DNA of 64,000 nucleotides, from NCBI GenBank assembly GCA_943787785.1, contig CALSNT010000011.1, positions 62,001 to 126,000 of the forward strand. The letters are read 5' to 3'. Positions 9,754 through 20,445 of the stretch are shown here, piece by piece (position 1 is the stretch's first letter; each line of letters begins with the position of its first letter). The stretch is from an uncultured Paracoccaceae bacterium (GTDB lineage Bacteria; Pseudomonadota; Alphaproteobacteria; Rhodobacterales; Rhodobacteraceae). A program made the position numbers and the translations under genes. The notes under the pieces were generated by a model. That model was not told the DNA's origin and ran no database searches. It was given only the letters and a program-made list of their open reading frames with translations.

Positions 9754-10281
9754 TCAGTTTTTTGCGGGGGCGGTCAGGCTCAGGTAGACGCTGTCGCACC
9801 ACTCACCGCCGATCTCGATGGTTTTCTCCGCGCGGTGGGTTTCGGCAAAACCCAGCCGTCCCAGCAATGCCAGCGATGGTGCATTGCGCGGATCGACGTC
9901 GGCGGTGATTTGGGGCAAGGCCATGGTGGCAAAAAGATGCGGGATCAGGGCCTCCAGCGCTTCGGTCATCAGACCCTGACGCCAGTGGTCGCGGTGCAGC
10001 AGAAAACCAAGTTCCGGGGCCTTCCAGATGCCCGCCTTGCCGATGATCTTATCGTCGAGGCGGATGGTGAATTCGCGGGTTTCCGCGGGGGGTGCTGCGG
10101 CACTGGTGCGCACCCACCGTTCGGTTTCGGACACCGCGCCGTGCGGGTCGTCAAAATATCGCATGACGTCTGGGTCGGCGAAAATGGGATACAGGCCGGC
10201 TGCGTCCCCTGCATCCATTGGGCGCAGGGTTAGCCGGGCCGTCCGCAGCCCTTCAGGCACCCCGCCAGATCCAGCCACCAC
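9754..10281 (-). CDS. GNAT-family N-acetyltransferase (RimJ/RimL type)
   Basis: 175 residues. The N-terminal pattern [20 protein letters not shown] is typical of RimJ/RimL-like GNAT proteins, as is the late segment [16 protein letters not shown] near the acetyl-CoA site. The substrate is unknown. The start at 10281 overlaps the end of mnmA by 29 bp on the same strand, so it is probably translated from the mnmA message. It converges with lpxB. Confidence 0.85.
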   Translation of the reverse strand: MVAGSGGVPEGLRTARLTLRPMDAGDAAGLYPIFADPDVMRYFDDPHGAVSETERWVRTSAAAPPAETREFTIRLDDKIIGKAGIWKAPELGFLLHRDHWRQGLMTEALEALIPHLFATMALPQITADVDPRNAPSLALLGRLGFAETHRAEKTIEIGGEWCDSVYLSLTAPAKN

Positions 10282-11395
10282 CCAGCACGCGGGTGTTGCC
10301 GGTTTCGTAGAAGACGCAGGCCTGTCCGGGGCTAACGCCCTCTTCCGGGGTCAGCAATTCCACCTCGGCCTCGGTGTCCGAAACCGCCCGCAAGATCGCC
10401 TCGCGCGGGGGGCGGGTCGAGCGTATTTTGACGGAGATGTTGCGTTCCAATGTCTCCGCGAACGGGCCATCGCCCAGCCAGTTAACCTCGCGCACCGGCA
10501 CGCGGCGGGTGGCGAGCATATCTTTCGGGCCGACAACGACGCGGCGCGTCTCGACATCCAGTTTCACGACATAGAGCGGTTCTTCCAGACCACCGATGCC
10601 CAAACCGCGGCGCTGGCCCACGGTGTAGTGGATCACGCCGGGGTGTTGGCCAAGGACGCGGCCATCCACATGCACGATTTCACCCGGATCTGCGGCACCG
10701 GGGCGCAGTTTTTCAATCACGGCGGCATAGTCGCCGTTTGGTACGAAGCAAATGTCCTGACTGTCGGGCTTGTCGGCAATGCTCAGCCCGTGGCGTTCAG
10801 CAAGCGCGCGGGTTTCGGCTTTGCTGGCCAGCCCGCCTAGCGGGAATCGCAGATACGACAGCTGTTCCGGCGTCGTCGAAAACAGGAAATACGACTGATC
10901 GCGTACCGGGTCGGCCGCCATGTGCAGTTCAGGCCCTGCCGCACCGACATTGCGCCGGATATAATGACCCGTCGCCATACAGTTGGCATCCAGATCGCGC
11001 GCTGTTTCCAAAAGATCGCGAAATTTCACCCGCTCGTTGCAACGGATGCAGGGGACAGGGGTTGCGCCCGCAAGGTAGTTGTCGGCGAACTCGTCGATCA
11101 CAGCCTCACGAAACTTGTTTTCATAGTCGAGTACGTAATGCGGGAAGCCCATTTCCTCGGCCACGCGCCGGGCATCGTGGATATCCTGACCCGCGCAGCA
11201 CGCGCCCTTCTTGGCCAGCGCCGCGCCGTGGTCATAGAGCTGCAGCGTCACACCAACGACGTCATAGCCTTCGCGCGCCAGCTCGGCCGCCACGACCGAA
11301 CTGTCTACGCCACCCGACATTGCCACCACCACCCGCGTGTCGGCGGGGGCTTTGGCAAAGCCAAGCGAGTTCAAAGGCAGGGCATCGAGGGCCAT
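10253..11395 (-). CDS. mnmA: tRNA-specific 2-thiouridylase MnmA
   Basis: 380 residues from the ATG at 11395. The PP-loop SGGVDSS is at residues 27-33. Catalytic cysteines are in PVPCIRC and in SQDICFVP. The enzyme installs 2-thiouridine at wobble position 34 of Lys, Glu and Gln tRNAs using sulfur passed from a cysteine desulfurase, two of which are encoded in the suf operon of this window. The frame stays open to 11773, but that stretch overlaps sciP on the other strand and lacks family features. Confidence 0.95.
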   Translation of the reverse strand: MALDALPLNSLGFAKAPADTRVVVAMSGGVDSSVVAAELAREGYDVVGVTLQLYDHGAALAKKGACCAGQDIHDARRVAEEMGFPHYVLDYENKFREAVIDEFADNYLAGATPVPCIRCNERVKFRDLLETARDLDANCMATGHYIRRNVGAAGPELHMAADPVRDQSYFLFSTTPEQLSYLRFPLGGLASKAETRALAERHGLSIADKPDSQDICFVPNGDYAAVIEKLRPGAADPGEIVHVDGRVLGQHPGVIHYTVGQRRGLGIGGLEEPLYVVKLDVETRRVVVGPKDMLATRRVPVREVNWLGDGPFAETLERNISVKIRSTRPPREAILRAVSDTEAEVELLTPEEGVSPGQACVFYETGNTRVLGGGWIWRGA

Positions 11396-11522
11396 CGGGC
11401 ACTCCTGGTTAAGGTGATGCGTTGGAATATAGGAAAATGCGACACACTCACAAGCGCGGGTTTCACACTGCTTTAAGGCTGTTGCGGGCAAAACGTGGCC
11501 AAGATGCTGAGGGAGTGAAGTT

Positions 11523-11801
11523 ATGTACCTGAGAAAGATTGAAGGTCCGCGGACTGTCGAGGTTGCCGGCGGTAAACGGATGAGCCGTGCCGATCTTCCG
11601 GACCCGCGCACCCGGCGCTGGGTGGCCAGCCGTAAGGCCGCTGTAATTCGTGCGATTGATGGGGGTCTGATCAGCCGCAAGGAAGCGCTGGAGATGTACG
11701 CGTTGTCTGACGAAGAGCTGGATGGCTGGGCAGAGGCAGTGCGCCAACACGGTGAGAAGGCACTGAAAGCCACAGCGACGCAGAAATACCGACAACTCTA
11801 G
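11523..11801 (+). CDS. sciP: SciP-type CtrA inhibitory protein (DUF1153)
   Basis: 92 residues matching the DUF1153/SciP family throughout: the N-terminal [13 protein letters not shown], then [20 protein letters not shown] and [20 protein letters not shown], a Trp-repressor-like helix-turn-helix. In Caulobacter SciP binds DNA and CtrA and represses CtrA-activated promoters. Here it lies 103 bp upstream of ctrA in the same direction, so regulator and target are linked. The gene is divergent from mnmA. Confidence 0.9.
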   Translation: MYLRKIEGPRTVEVAGGKRMSRADLPDPRTRRWVASRKAAVIRAIDGGLISRKEALEMYALSDEELDGWAEAVRQHGEKALKATATQKYRQL

Positions 11802-11828
11802 GGGGATCGCTCAGTCCGTGGTACACCG

Positions 11829-11845
11829 GTAACCTGCAATTAACC
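11829..11845. promoter_or_regulatory. CtrA-type box before ctrA, GTAA-N7-TTAACC
   Basis: GTAA (11829-11832), seven bases, then TTAACC (11840-11845), one mismatch from the TTAA-N7-TTAA consensus. Two more TTAAC half sites follow at 11860 and 11876 before the ctrA start. This fits CtrA acting on its own promoter, as in Caulobacter. Inferred from sequence only. Confidence 0.45.
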
Positions 11846-11904
11846 TTTTGACGCAATTATTAACCAAGCAACGGATTAACGAAGAAATTTATTGGAGGAC
11901 GGGG

Positions 11905-12618
11905 ATGAGAATTCTTCTTGTTGAGGATGACCCGACAACCGCAAAAAGCATTGAGATGATGCTGACGCATGCCAATCTGAACGTCTATGTCACTGATATG
12001 GGTGAAGAAAGTATCGATCTGGCGAAGCTGTACGATTATGATCTGATCCTGCTGGATCTGAACTTGCCGGACATGGATGGTCATGAGGTGCTGCGTCAGC
12101 TTCGGCTGGCGAAGGTGGAAACCCCGATTCTGATCCTGTCCGGTGCCGACGACCCTGAGAACAAGATTAAGGGTTTCGGGTCGGGTGCCGACGATTATCT
12201 GACCAAGCCATTCCACCGGGACGAATTGGTGGCACGGATTCACGCGATCATCCGGCGCTCGAAGGGACATGCGCAGTCGGTTATCAACACCGGAAAATTC
12301 TGCGTCAATCTGGATGCCAAGACAGTGGATGTTGCCGGCAAGACCGTGCATCTGACCGGCAAGGAATATCAGATGCTGGAGCTGTTGAGCCTCAGGAAAG
12401 GCACCACGCTGACCAAGGACATGTTCCTGAACCACCTCTATGGCGGCATGGATGAACCTGAGCTGAAGATCATAGACGTGTTTATCTGCAAGCTCCGCAA
12501 GAAGCTAAGTCTTGCTACCGACGGCGACAATTATATCGAAACCGTCTGGGGTCGTGGCTATGTACTGCGCGATCCAGAGCCGGTTGCGATGCCCGAACAG
12601 GTTGCTGCAACGGGCTGA
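11905..12618 (+). CDS. ctrA: Cell-cycle/motility response regulator CtrA
   Basis: 237 residues: receiver domain with DD at 8-9, phospho-acceptor D51 in LLDLNLPD and the late Lys in TKPFHRDE, then an OmpR-type winged helix ending [13 protein letters not shown]. The match to alphaproteobacterial CtrA is strong in both domains. CtrA is phosphorylated through CckA and ChpT; in Rhodobacteraceae it controls motility, gene-transfer agent and related genes and is usually not essential. The start at 11905 has a TTGGAGG site. The C-terminus does not end in the AA degron of Caulobacter CtrA. See the cckA entry for the broken upstream kinase. Confidence 0.95.
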   Translation: MRILLVEDDPTTAKSIEMMLTHANLNVYVTDMGEESIDLAKLYDYDLILLDLNLPDMDGHEVLRQLRLAKVETPILILSGADDPENKIKGFGSGADDYLTKPFHRDELVARIHAIIRRSKGHAQSVINTGKFCVNLDAKTVDVAGKTVHLTGKEYQMLELLSLRKGTTLTKDMFLNHLYGGMDEPELKIIDVFICKLRKKLSLATDGDNYIETVWGRGYVLRDPEPVAMPEQVAATG

Positions 12619-12842
12619 GTTGGGCCGATCGGCCTGTCGGCCTGTCGGCAAGGACGGCCAAGCCTGACTGGTAAGAATACGGCCAGCGCCATCGACTTGT
12701 TGGAACGGTCTTTCAGCTCGCCGGAGCGCGCAGATCACTACCATTTGCCATTCGTAAATCTGTTGCCGCCGGAACAGCGTGCAGCAGAAACGATGATGCA
12801 GGAGAGCCAAACGCCCACGATAGAGATAGCTAGGTGGCGTGC

Positions 12843-13313
12843 CTAGCGTTTCGCAGTTCGCGCATTCCGCTCTGCAATGACCAGGATTTCTGTTGTCTGG
12901 GCCAGCACTTGCTCGCTGACGAATTTCGCGGCCACCACCTGTAGCGTTTGTCCGCCCGGCGTAACCGGGCGACCTTCGGGCGGCGGGGCTGCGACAAAGT
13001 GGTATGTCAGAATGCCGCCTACGGGAACGCCCTCATTCACCTCAAGAAGATCGACACCGTAGTATCCGGTCGTCGGCGCGATGCCCGAAACCCGGATGAG
13101 CGCGCCGCCGGGCGAGGGTTCGATATCCAATGTCGTGATTTGTTCCATCAACGGGCGTGGATCCCGCCTGCGATTGCGCGCCTCCAGCGGGGTCAGCATT
13201 TCAACGTCTTCGGAGGACTTGAACATGTTCATCGGGTTCAATGCGCCGAGGCCGCCGCTGCACCCCGTCATGGCCACCGCGCAAATCATTACCGCAATCG
13301 TCTGAATTCGCAT
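12843..13313 (-). CDS. Small lipoprotein of unknown function
   Basis: 156 residues from the ATG at 13313. A short signal with lipobox AMTGC at about residues 14-18 predicts a lipid-anchored envelope protein. The mature part has the pattern RDPRPLMEQITTLDIEPSPGGALIRVSG and is rich in beta-prone segments. I do not recognise a named family. The frame is open upstream to 13679, but the signal peptide fixes the start. It is divergent from sufE and converges with ctrA. Confidence 0.75.
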   Translation of the reverse strand: MRIQTIAVMICAVAMTGCSGGLGALNPMNMFKSSEDVEMLTPLEARNRRRDPRPLMEQITTLDIEPSPGGALIRVSGIAPTTGYYGVDLLEVNEGVPVGGILTYHFVAAPPPEGRPVTPGGQTLQVVAAKFVSEQVLAQTTEILVIAERNARTAKR

Positions 13314-13405
13314 GGCCAGCCTTCCCCTTGTCCGCCCATTGGCGTAGCCCATGACGCGGGTTTTGAAAAGACCAGAGGCCGGTTCGGCCCCAAGGAAAGC
13401 AAGCA

Positions 13406-13819
13406 ATGGCCAGTGCCGCATTTGAAGACATCGTCGACACGTTTGATTTCCTCGACGATTGGGAGGACAGGTATCGTCACGTGATTGAACTGGGTCGGGC
13501 GATGCCGCCGCTGGACGGGGTGTTCCGCGTGCCTGCCACCAAGGTGGATGGCTGTGCCAGCCAAGTCTGGCTGTTGCCCAAGATCGCGGGAAATACTTTC
13601 GATTTTCAGGGCGAGAGTGATGCGATGATCGTGCGCGGGCTGATTGCGATCCTGCACGCGCTCTATTCTGGGCTGACATTGGAGCAGGTTCTGGCAGTGG
13701 ATGCCGGGTCCGAATTCGCGCGATTGGGGTTAACCGATCACCTGTCGGCGCAGCGGTCTAACGGGTTGCGCGCGATGATTGAGAGGATCCGAAATTTGGC
13801 CGCCGAAGCTTCAGCCTAG
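13406..13819 (+). CDS. sufE: Cysteine desulfuration protein SufE
   Basis: 137 residues with the SufE fold pattern: DFLDDWEDRYRHVIELGR, then KVDGCASQVW with the sulfur-accepting Cys, then DAMIVRGLIAIL. SufE takes persulfide sulfur from SufS and passes it to the SufBCD scaffold. It lies 32 kb from sufS, outside the suf operon. The ATG has an AAGGAAA site. Its last 9 bp overlap the end of the convergent DUF1638 gene. Confidence 0.93.
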   Translation: MASAAFEDIVDTFDFLDDWEDRYRHVIELGRAMPPLDGVFRVPATKVDGCASQVWLLPKIAGNTFDFQGESDAMIVRGLIAILHALYSGLTLEQVLAVDAGSEFARLGLTDHLSAQRSNGLRAMIERIRNLAAEASA

Positions 13820-14446
13820 CGGTGCCAGCGCCGTCGCCAAATCACCATATCCGGTGAATCGTCTCTCGTATGCCAACCCCAACCGATCCGCCAAAACCTG
13901 GGCGCGGGCATCCAGATCAGCATCCTCGACCTGCGCCAGATAGACCAGTTTTTCGTAGTTTCCGAAGTACATCTCCAGCAGTTCGGGATGCTTTTCTAAC
14001 CCCAACGGCTTCCAGACAAAGGCGTCGAACTGCCGCGCCAGAAAGTCTGTGAGGTAGAAGGACGTAATCTCGTCGCGCGCCGCAAAATGGTCGAGGCCAT
14101 CGTAGAAGGCATAGCAGTGCGGACCTTTGACCATCGAAACTTCCAACCGTTCGCAGGCGGCCTGTAATTGCCCGCCGGTGCCGCAATCTGCGTAAACCAC
14201 GAACATCTCGTCGTAATGGTCTCGATGTTTTTTAACGGCCGCTTCAATCGCCGGGACGATCCGCTCCGGGTGATTGTGAAAAATAGCGGGGAGGCAGGTC
14301 AGATCCATATGCGTCCAACCATTCCTTTCGCGCAGGGCGACGATTTCCCGTGCCAGTGCGCCGCAGGCGATCAGCAGCACGCGGCCCTTTCGGGTAGGGT
14401 GCAGACCAACCTCGGTCAGCACCTGATCGCGAGGCAGCTCGGTCAT
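13811..14446 (-). CDS. DUF1638 protein, probable accessory factor of corrinoid methyl transfer
   Basis: 211 residues from ATG 14446. Characteristic segments include LLIACGALAREI near the N-terminus, LPAIFHNHPERI, and VYADCGTGG with a Cys in a Gly-rich loop. DUF1638 genes are often found beside corrinoid proteins and methyltransferases, as here: a small membrane protein and a B12-binding protein lie upstream on the same strand, and a homocysteine methyltransferase a little further. A role in methionine synthase or corrinoid upkeep is inferred. The start overlaps the preceding small membrane gene by 4 bp (ATGA). Confidence 0.82.
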   Translation of the reverse strand: MTELPRDQVLTEVGLHPTRKGRVLLIACGALAREIVALRERNGWTHMDLTCLPAIFHNHPERIVPAIEAAVKKHRDHYDEMFVVYADCGTGGQLQAACERLEVSMVKGPHCYAFYDGLDHFAARDEITSFYLTDFLARQFDAFVWKPLGLEKHPELLEMYFGNYEKLVYLAQVEDADLDARAQVLADRLGLAYERRFTGYGDLATALAPLG

Positions 14447-14646
14447 TCTTCGGCGTCCGGTTCGGCGCGTTTCGCGCGAAGCATCAGCCAAACCCGGACG
14501 ACCAGTGCGACCAGCAATGCACCGACGATGAGACGCGGGTTGATGTGTTGATCGGTAACGCCGCCGAACGCCACGGCCAGTAAAACGGTCAGCGCCGCAC
14601 CGATCAGCGCGATGGCAAAGACAAACAGAATGCGTGATTTCGGCAT
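14443..14646 (-). CDS. Small two-span membrane protein
   Basis: 67 residues. Two hydrophobic helices (about residues 6-26 and 40-56) are separated by a short polar loop, and the tail is charged. It is tightly packed between the corrinoid gene and the DUF1638 gene, overlapping the latter by 4 bp, so it is very probably translated with them. No family recognised. Confidence 0.7.
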   Translation of the reverse strand: MPKSRILFVFAIALIGAALTVLLAVAFGGVTDQHINPRLIVGALLVALVVRVWLMLRAKRAEPDAEE

Positions 14647-14706
14647 GAGGAACCCCCTGCCACCCTAGATTGGACCTGCACGCAGACGGTGCAAGCCCTA
14701 TCAATC

Positions 14707-15408
14707 TCAGCCAGCGGCCAGTTCGTTGTGCTTGCGGGCCATGAATTGCTTGGCGGTTTCAACTGCAACGGCGGCATCCCGGCAGTAGGCATCGGCCCCG
14801 ATGGCCTTGCCGAATTCTTCGTTCAGTGGCGCACCACCGACCAGGATGATGTAGTCGTCGCGCACACCGGTTTCGATCATCGTGTCGATCACGACTTTCA
14901 TGTAGGGCATCGTGGTTGTCAGCAGGGCGGACATGCCGAGGATGTCGGCGTCTTCCTCGACCAGCGCGTCCATGTATTTTTCGACCGCATTGTTGATGCC
15001 AAGATCGACGACTTCGAACCCCGCGCCTTCCATCATCATGCCGACAAGGTTCTTGCCGATGTCGTGGATGTCGCCCTTGACAGTGCCGATCACCATCTTG
15101 CCCATCCGCGGTGCGCCCGTTTCGGCCAAAAGTGGTTTCAGGATCGCCATGCCACCCTTCATCGCATTTGCAGCCAGCAGAACTTCCGGGACGAACAGGA
15201 TGCCGTCGCGAAAATCGTCGCCGACGATTTTCATTCCGCCGACCAGCGCCTCGGTCAAAACACGATATGGCATCCAATTCCGCCCCAGCAGAATGTTGAC
15301 GCCCTCCTCGATCTCTTCCTTCAGGCCGTCATAGAGGTCATCAAACATTTGTTTGACGAGCTCTTCGTCGTCCAGGTCCGCAAGAATGATGTCATCTTCG
15401 TCGGCCAT
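14707..15408 (-). CDS. Corrinoid (B12-binding) protein of the MetH/MtbC type
   Basis: 233 residues from ATG 15408, which has a GGAG ribosome site; a GTG at 15423 would add five residues. An N-terminal four-helix cap precedes the cobalamin domain with DIHDIGKNLV, whose His is the lower axial ligand of cobalt, then GMSALLTTTMPYMK and the late ILVGGAPLN. The protein carries a methyl group on cobalamin between partner methyltransferases. With the homocysteine methyltransferase at 16731 it looks like part of a split methionine synthase. Confidence 0.9.
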   Translation of the reverse strand: MADEDDIILADLDDEELVKQMFDDLYDGLKEEIEEGVNILLGRNWMPYRVLTEALVGGMKIVGDDFRDGILFVPEVLLAANAMKGGMAILKPLLAETGAPRMGKMVIGTVKGDIHDIGKNLVGMMMEGAGFEVVDLGINNAVEKYMDALVEEDADILGMSALLTTTMPYMKVVIDTMIETGVRDDYIILVGGAPLNEEFGKAIGADAYCRDAAVAVETAKQFMARKHNELAAG

Positions 15409-15553
15409 GTCACGTTTCTCCACCGCGCTATCAATCCCTGATGAACCTGTTGCGGCAAAAGGACAATGTTGAATGCGACATAGGCGAGGTCAGTCCCGAC
15501 CTGATGGGATAGGGGCGATTGTATTTGTTCTCACTTTGTTCCATCATCGGAAG

Positions 15554-16653
15554 ATGGATGCTGAAATCCCGATTACCCCGGACGTTCGCAAAGGGCGCGC
15601 CGCAACGCGCAATCAGACGAACCGGTTCGAACCCTATGCACGGGTCGCAATCGACGATGGCTGGGCGCGTGATGACGACTTGCCGCCTTTGCGTACTGAC
15701 GTCAGTGACGAGCGCCCGCGCACCGTGATTACGAAAAACAGCTCGCCTGATCTGAGCTTTGATCGGTCTATCAATTTGATCGGTCTATCAATCCGTATCG
15801 CGGCTGCGAACACGGCTGCATTTACTGTTTTGCACGGCCTACCCATGCGTATCTGGGCCTGTCGCCGGGGCTGGATTTCGAAACCAGACTTGTGGCGCGA
15901 CCCAGCGCCCCGCAGGTGCTTAAGGCCGAACTTGCACGCAAGTCCTACCGGCCCGCCACTATCGCTATTGGGACAAATACCGATCCATATCAGTCAGTTG
16001 AGCGGGATCGAGGCATCATGCGTGCCCTGCTGGAGGTTCTGAGAGCCCACAATCATCCGGTCGCAATCGTCACCAAGGGAAGTCTGATTGAGCGTGACAT
16101 CGACATTCTTTCGGATATGGCCGCGCGGGGGCTGGCGCGGGTTGGAATTTCAGTGACGACGCTTGACCGAAATGTGGCGCGTGCGATGGAGCCGCGTGTG
16201 CCGCCGCCGGCGCGACGGATCGAAACCATTCGCCGATTGAGCAAAGCCGGAATTGGCGTGCGGGTTATGGTCTCGCCGGTTGTACCAGGCCTGACGTGTC
16301 ATGAGGTTGAGCCGATCCTTGCGACAGCCCGCGCTGCCGGAGCAGTCGCTGCCAGTTCGATCATGTTGCGGTTGCCGCGCGAGGTTTCGCCGCTGTTCCG
16401 GGATTGGCTGGAGGAGCGGTATCCGGGTCGGGCGGCAAAGGTCATGGGGCATGTGCGCGATATGCACGGCGGCAAGGACTACGACGCTGAGTGGGGCAAG
16501 CGGATGCGTGGTCGCGGGCCCTATGCCGCGATTTTGCGCGCAAGGTTCAAGCTGGCGTGCAGTCGATTGGGTCTGGCGGAACGGTTGGAGCCGCTCAGGT
16601 CAGATTTATTTGCGGTGCCAGAGCAGGTTGGGGATCAGCTATCGCTGTTTTGA
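15554..16653 (+). pseudogene. PA0069-type radical SAM protein, frameshifted by a 17-bp tandem duplication
   Basis: The frame from 15554 reads a normal N-terminus (GRAATRNQTNRFEPY, then SSPDLSFDRSIN) up to the repeat at 15758-15791. After it the correct sequence continues in another frame: PYRGCEHGCIYCFARPTHAY, with an intact CxxxCxxC iron-sulfur motif, then ATIAIGTNTDPYQ through to SLF at 16653. Removing one repeat copy restores a single protein of about 360 residues. Family members are SPL-like radical SAM enzymes of unknown substrate. It lies between the corrinoid gene and bmt but on the opposite strand. As read it cannot make a full protein. Confidence 0.85.
15758..15791. repeat. Perfect 17-bp tandem duplication inside the radical SAM gene
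   Basis: TTTGATCGGTCTATCAA occurs twice head to tail (15758-15774 and 15775-15791) with no mismatch. The extra 17 bp is not a multiple of three and causes the frameshift. Confidence 0.95.
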
Positions 16654-16730
16654 AGTTGGCGGGGGCCTCGCTCCGCTCGGGATTGCCTCCGACGGCAGTA
16701 TTTGGAAAAAGAAGACTTGTTACCAGTGGG

Positions 16731-17738
16731 TTAGCCCCGGCGGCGACCTCGGCGCGGGGCAGGGGCATTTCCATCAGTACCATCGCTGGCTGAGGAGAAT
16801 CCGCCGAGTGCCGCTTCAATCTCGGCCAATTCCGGGCGTTGGCCGGTTGGGCGCGTGTCCAGCGCCGCGCGCATCTTGCGTAAATGGTCCGGGGTAGTGC
16901 CGCAGCAGCCGCCAATAATCCGCGCACCCGAATCGCGCGCTAACACCGCATAGTCAGCCATCAGCTCGGGTGTTCCGTCATAGTGGATGTGACCCTCGAC
17001 GTATTTCGGGATACCAGCGTTGCCCTTGGCGACCAGAGGCAGCGTTGCGCCGGCATCTGCAAATCCAAGTACCGTGCGCAACAGGTCCGATGCGCCAACT
17101 CCGCAGTTTGCTCCAAATGCCAGCGGCGGGTGATCCAGCTTGCCTACCATCGCGACCATCGCTTTCGAGGTCAGCCCCATCATCGTACGCCCGGCGGTAT
17201 CAAAACTCATCGTGCCGACCCAGGGCATCCCCGCCAGAGCAGCGGCCTTGGACGCGGCGCGATACTCTTCGGGGGCGGATATCGTCTCGACCCAGAGGAC
17301 ATCGGCGCCACCGTCTTTCAGCGCCTCGGCCTGTTCATGGAACATCTCGGTGGCGTCGGTTTCCGACAACGGGCCGAGGGGTTCCATGATCTCACCCGTC
17401 GGACCGATGGATCCGGCGACGATAATCGGTCGGCTTGCCTTGTCGGCGAGTTCGCGGCCGATTTCGGCCCCGGAGCGGTTCAGTTCGGCCACGCGGGATT
17501 GCGCGCTGTGGAGTTTCAGCCGAGCCGCGTTTCCTCCGAACGTGTTGGTCAGGAAGAGATCCGACCCGGCATCGATCGCCCCGGAGTAGAGCGCGCGCAC
17601 CTTGTCGCGCGCGTCGACATTCCACAACTCAGGCGCGTCGCCCGCTTGCAGCCCCATGTTGAAAAGGGTCGTGCCGGTGGCGCCGTCGGTCAGGATCCAG
17701 TCGCGGCTGGCCAGCATGTCGGAGAGGGCGTTGGTCAT
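16731..17738 (-). CDS. Homocysteine S-methyltransferase, betaine/MetH N-terminal type
   Basis: 335 residues, a Zn-dependent methyltransferase barrel. ILTDGATGTTLFNMG is near the N-terminus; zinc ligands are the Cys in FGANCGVG and the CC pair in GGCCGTTPDHL. Family members move a methyl group from betaine or a methylcorrinoid to homocysteine. With the corrinoid protein and DUF1638 gene nearby and no full-length metH seen, I infer it is the homocysteine part of a split methionine synthase; betaine as donor remains possible. The Arg-rich end RRGRRRG is unusual. Confidence 0.85.
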   Translation of the reverse strand: MTNALSDMLASRDWILTDGATGTTLFNMGLQAGDAPELWNVDARDKVRALYSGAIDAGSDLFLTNTFGGNAARLKLHSAQSRVAELNRSGAEIGRELADKASRPIIVAGSIGPTGEIMEPLGPLSETDATEMFHEQAEALKDGGADVLWVETISAPEEYRAASKAAALAGMPWVGTMSFDTAGRTMMGLTSKAMVAMVGKLDHPPLAFGANCGVGASDLLRTVLGFADAGATLPLVAKGNAGIPKYVEGHIHYDGTPELMADYAVLARDSGARIIGGCCGTTPDHLRKMRAALDTRPTGQRPELAEIEAALGGFSSASDGTDGNAPAPRRGRRRG

Positions 17739-17850
17739 GCGTGCGGCATGTCACGTGCTTGAAGGTTAAGCAATGACCGGAATTCTCATGAAGATAATGA
17801 GGTGGTTTCACATAGCAGCAGGTCTAATTTTTATGTTTTTTAACAGCGCA

Positions 17851-18810
17851 CTATGCGAGTGTTTTCGCGTGGAAAATAAAGCCAAGAAAATTCAGCAACA
17901 ACTGTGCCGCCAGGATCGCGGTGCTGCCGCTCGGGTCGTAGTCGGGTGCAACTTCGACCAGGTCGATGCCGACGATCTGGTGCCGCCGTGCTACAGCCTG
18001 CAGCATTTCCAGCACCTCGTAGTAGAGGAACCCGCCATGCGAGGGCGTCCCGGTGCCGGGTGCGATGGACGGGCAGAAGGCATCGATGTCGATCGTCACG
18101 TAGAGCCGGGCACCAGCGGGGATGCGCTCGATCACCGATTGCGGACCCATTGCGCGGGCCTGACGGACAGACAGGATGTCCGAGCCGCGGGCGCGGGCAT
18201 CCTCATACCCTTCCTTCGCGGTGGAGGAGACGTTGCGGATACCCACTTGCGTCAAGCCCGATACATAGGATTTTTCCACCGCGCGGCGCATGGGGTTCCC
18301 GTGGCCGCGCGTGACACCGTGGCGCTCATCAACGAAATCCAGATGCGCGTCGATCTGCAGAATGTGGATATCGCCCGCGCCTTCTAAAGCCTCGATACAG
18401 GGAATGTTCACCGAGTGGTCACCGCCAATCACCACCGGAAGCGCACCACTATCTAACGCAGCTTTGACGCCTAGTCGTATATTATTATGAGACTTTACCG
18501 TATCCGTGTGGACAATATCTGCGTCGCCCATATCGACGATCCGAACGTCTGCGCCCAGGTAGGTTGCGTCGTCTTCGTGGTCGTAGGCTCCGGCATGACC
18601 GAAGGAAAACAGTGTTGACGCCTCGCGCACCGCGCGCGGGCCGAAGCGTGCACCGGGTCGGTATTGGGTGCCGGCATCGAATGGTGCGCCTAATACAGCG
18701 ACATCGGCGTCGATGGCCGCCCAGTCCGGCGCAAAGGGCCGCCGCCCGAAAGTTGCGATCCCCGTGAAAGGCAGGTCGAGCCGCCCGGTTTCGTATCCAT
18801 GTCCACTCAT
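17851..18810 (-). CDS. Ureohydrolase of the agmatinase/guanidinase family
   Basis: 319 residues from ATG 18810. Manganese ligands are visible in GGDHS, DAHLDF and TIDIDAFCPS, and the APGTGTPSHGG loop is typical. The enzyme would hydrolyse a guanidino compound such as agmatine to urea and an amine; the true substrate cannot be read from sequence, and the family includes guanidinobutyrase and related enzymes. ATGs at 18849 and 18888 would add 13 or 26 residues; none has a clear ribosome site. It is divergent from guaB. Confidence 0.85.
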   Translation of the reverse strand: MSGHGYETGRLDLPFTGIATFGRRPFAPDWAAIDADVAVLGAPFDAGTQYRPGARFGPRAVREASTLFSFGHAGAYDHEDDATYLGADVRIVDMGDADIVHTDTVKSHNNIRLGVKAALDSGALPVVIGGDHSVNIPCIEALEGAGDIHILQIDAHLDFVDERHGVTRGHGNPMRRAVEKSYVSGLTQVGIRNVSSTAKEGYEDARARGSDILSVRQARAMGPQSVIERIPAGARLYVTIDIDAFCPSIAPGTGTPSHGGFLYYEVLEMLQAVARRHQIVGIDLVEVAPDYDPSGSTAILAAQLLLNFLGFIFHAKTLA

Positions 18811-18895
18811 CCCGCTATCTGGACGCAAAATGTTGCGGCCTTCAAGCATGAAGGCACAAATTGGGCCTTTCGGATCGGTGCAGTCCATGCGATAG

Positions 18896-20383
<1,488 letters not shown>

Positions 20384-20445
20384 CCCATGTTCAGAGGTTT
20401 GATGGCTAAAGCCCATCCTATACATGAAGTAAAGTCGAGCGATCC

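Noticed and set aside
11396-11773. Upstream extension of mnmA
   Set aside because: It would overlap sciP on the opposite strand; the family start at 11395 fits length and motifs.
17739-17850. A SAM or cobalamin riboswitch before the homocysteine methyltransferase
   Set aside because: I could not find the conserved core or stems of these riboswitch classes in the short upstream region.
17773-18387. A plus-strand frame starting with a hydrophobic AT-rich segment and running into the ureohydrolase gene
   Set aside because: Only the first 30 residues look like a membrane helix; the rest is antisense to a conserved enzyme.
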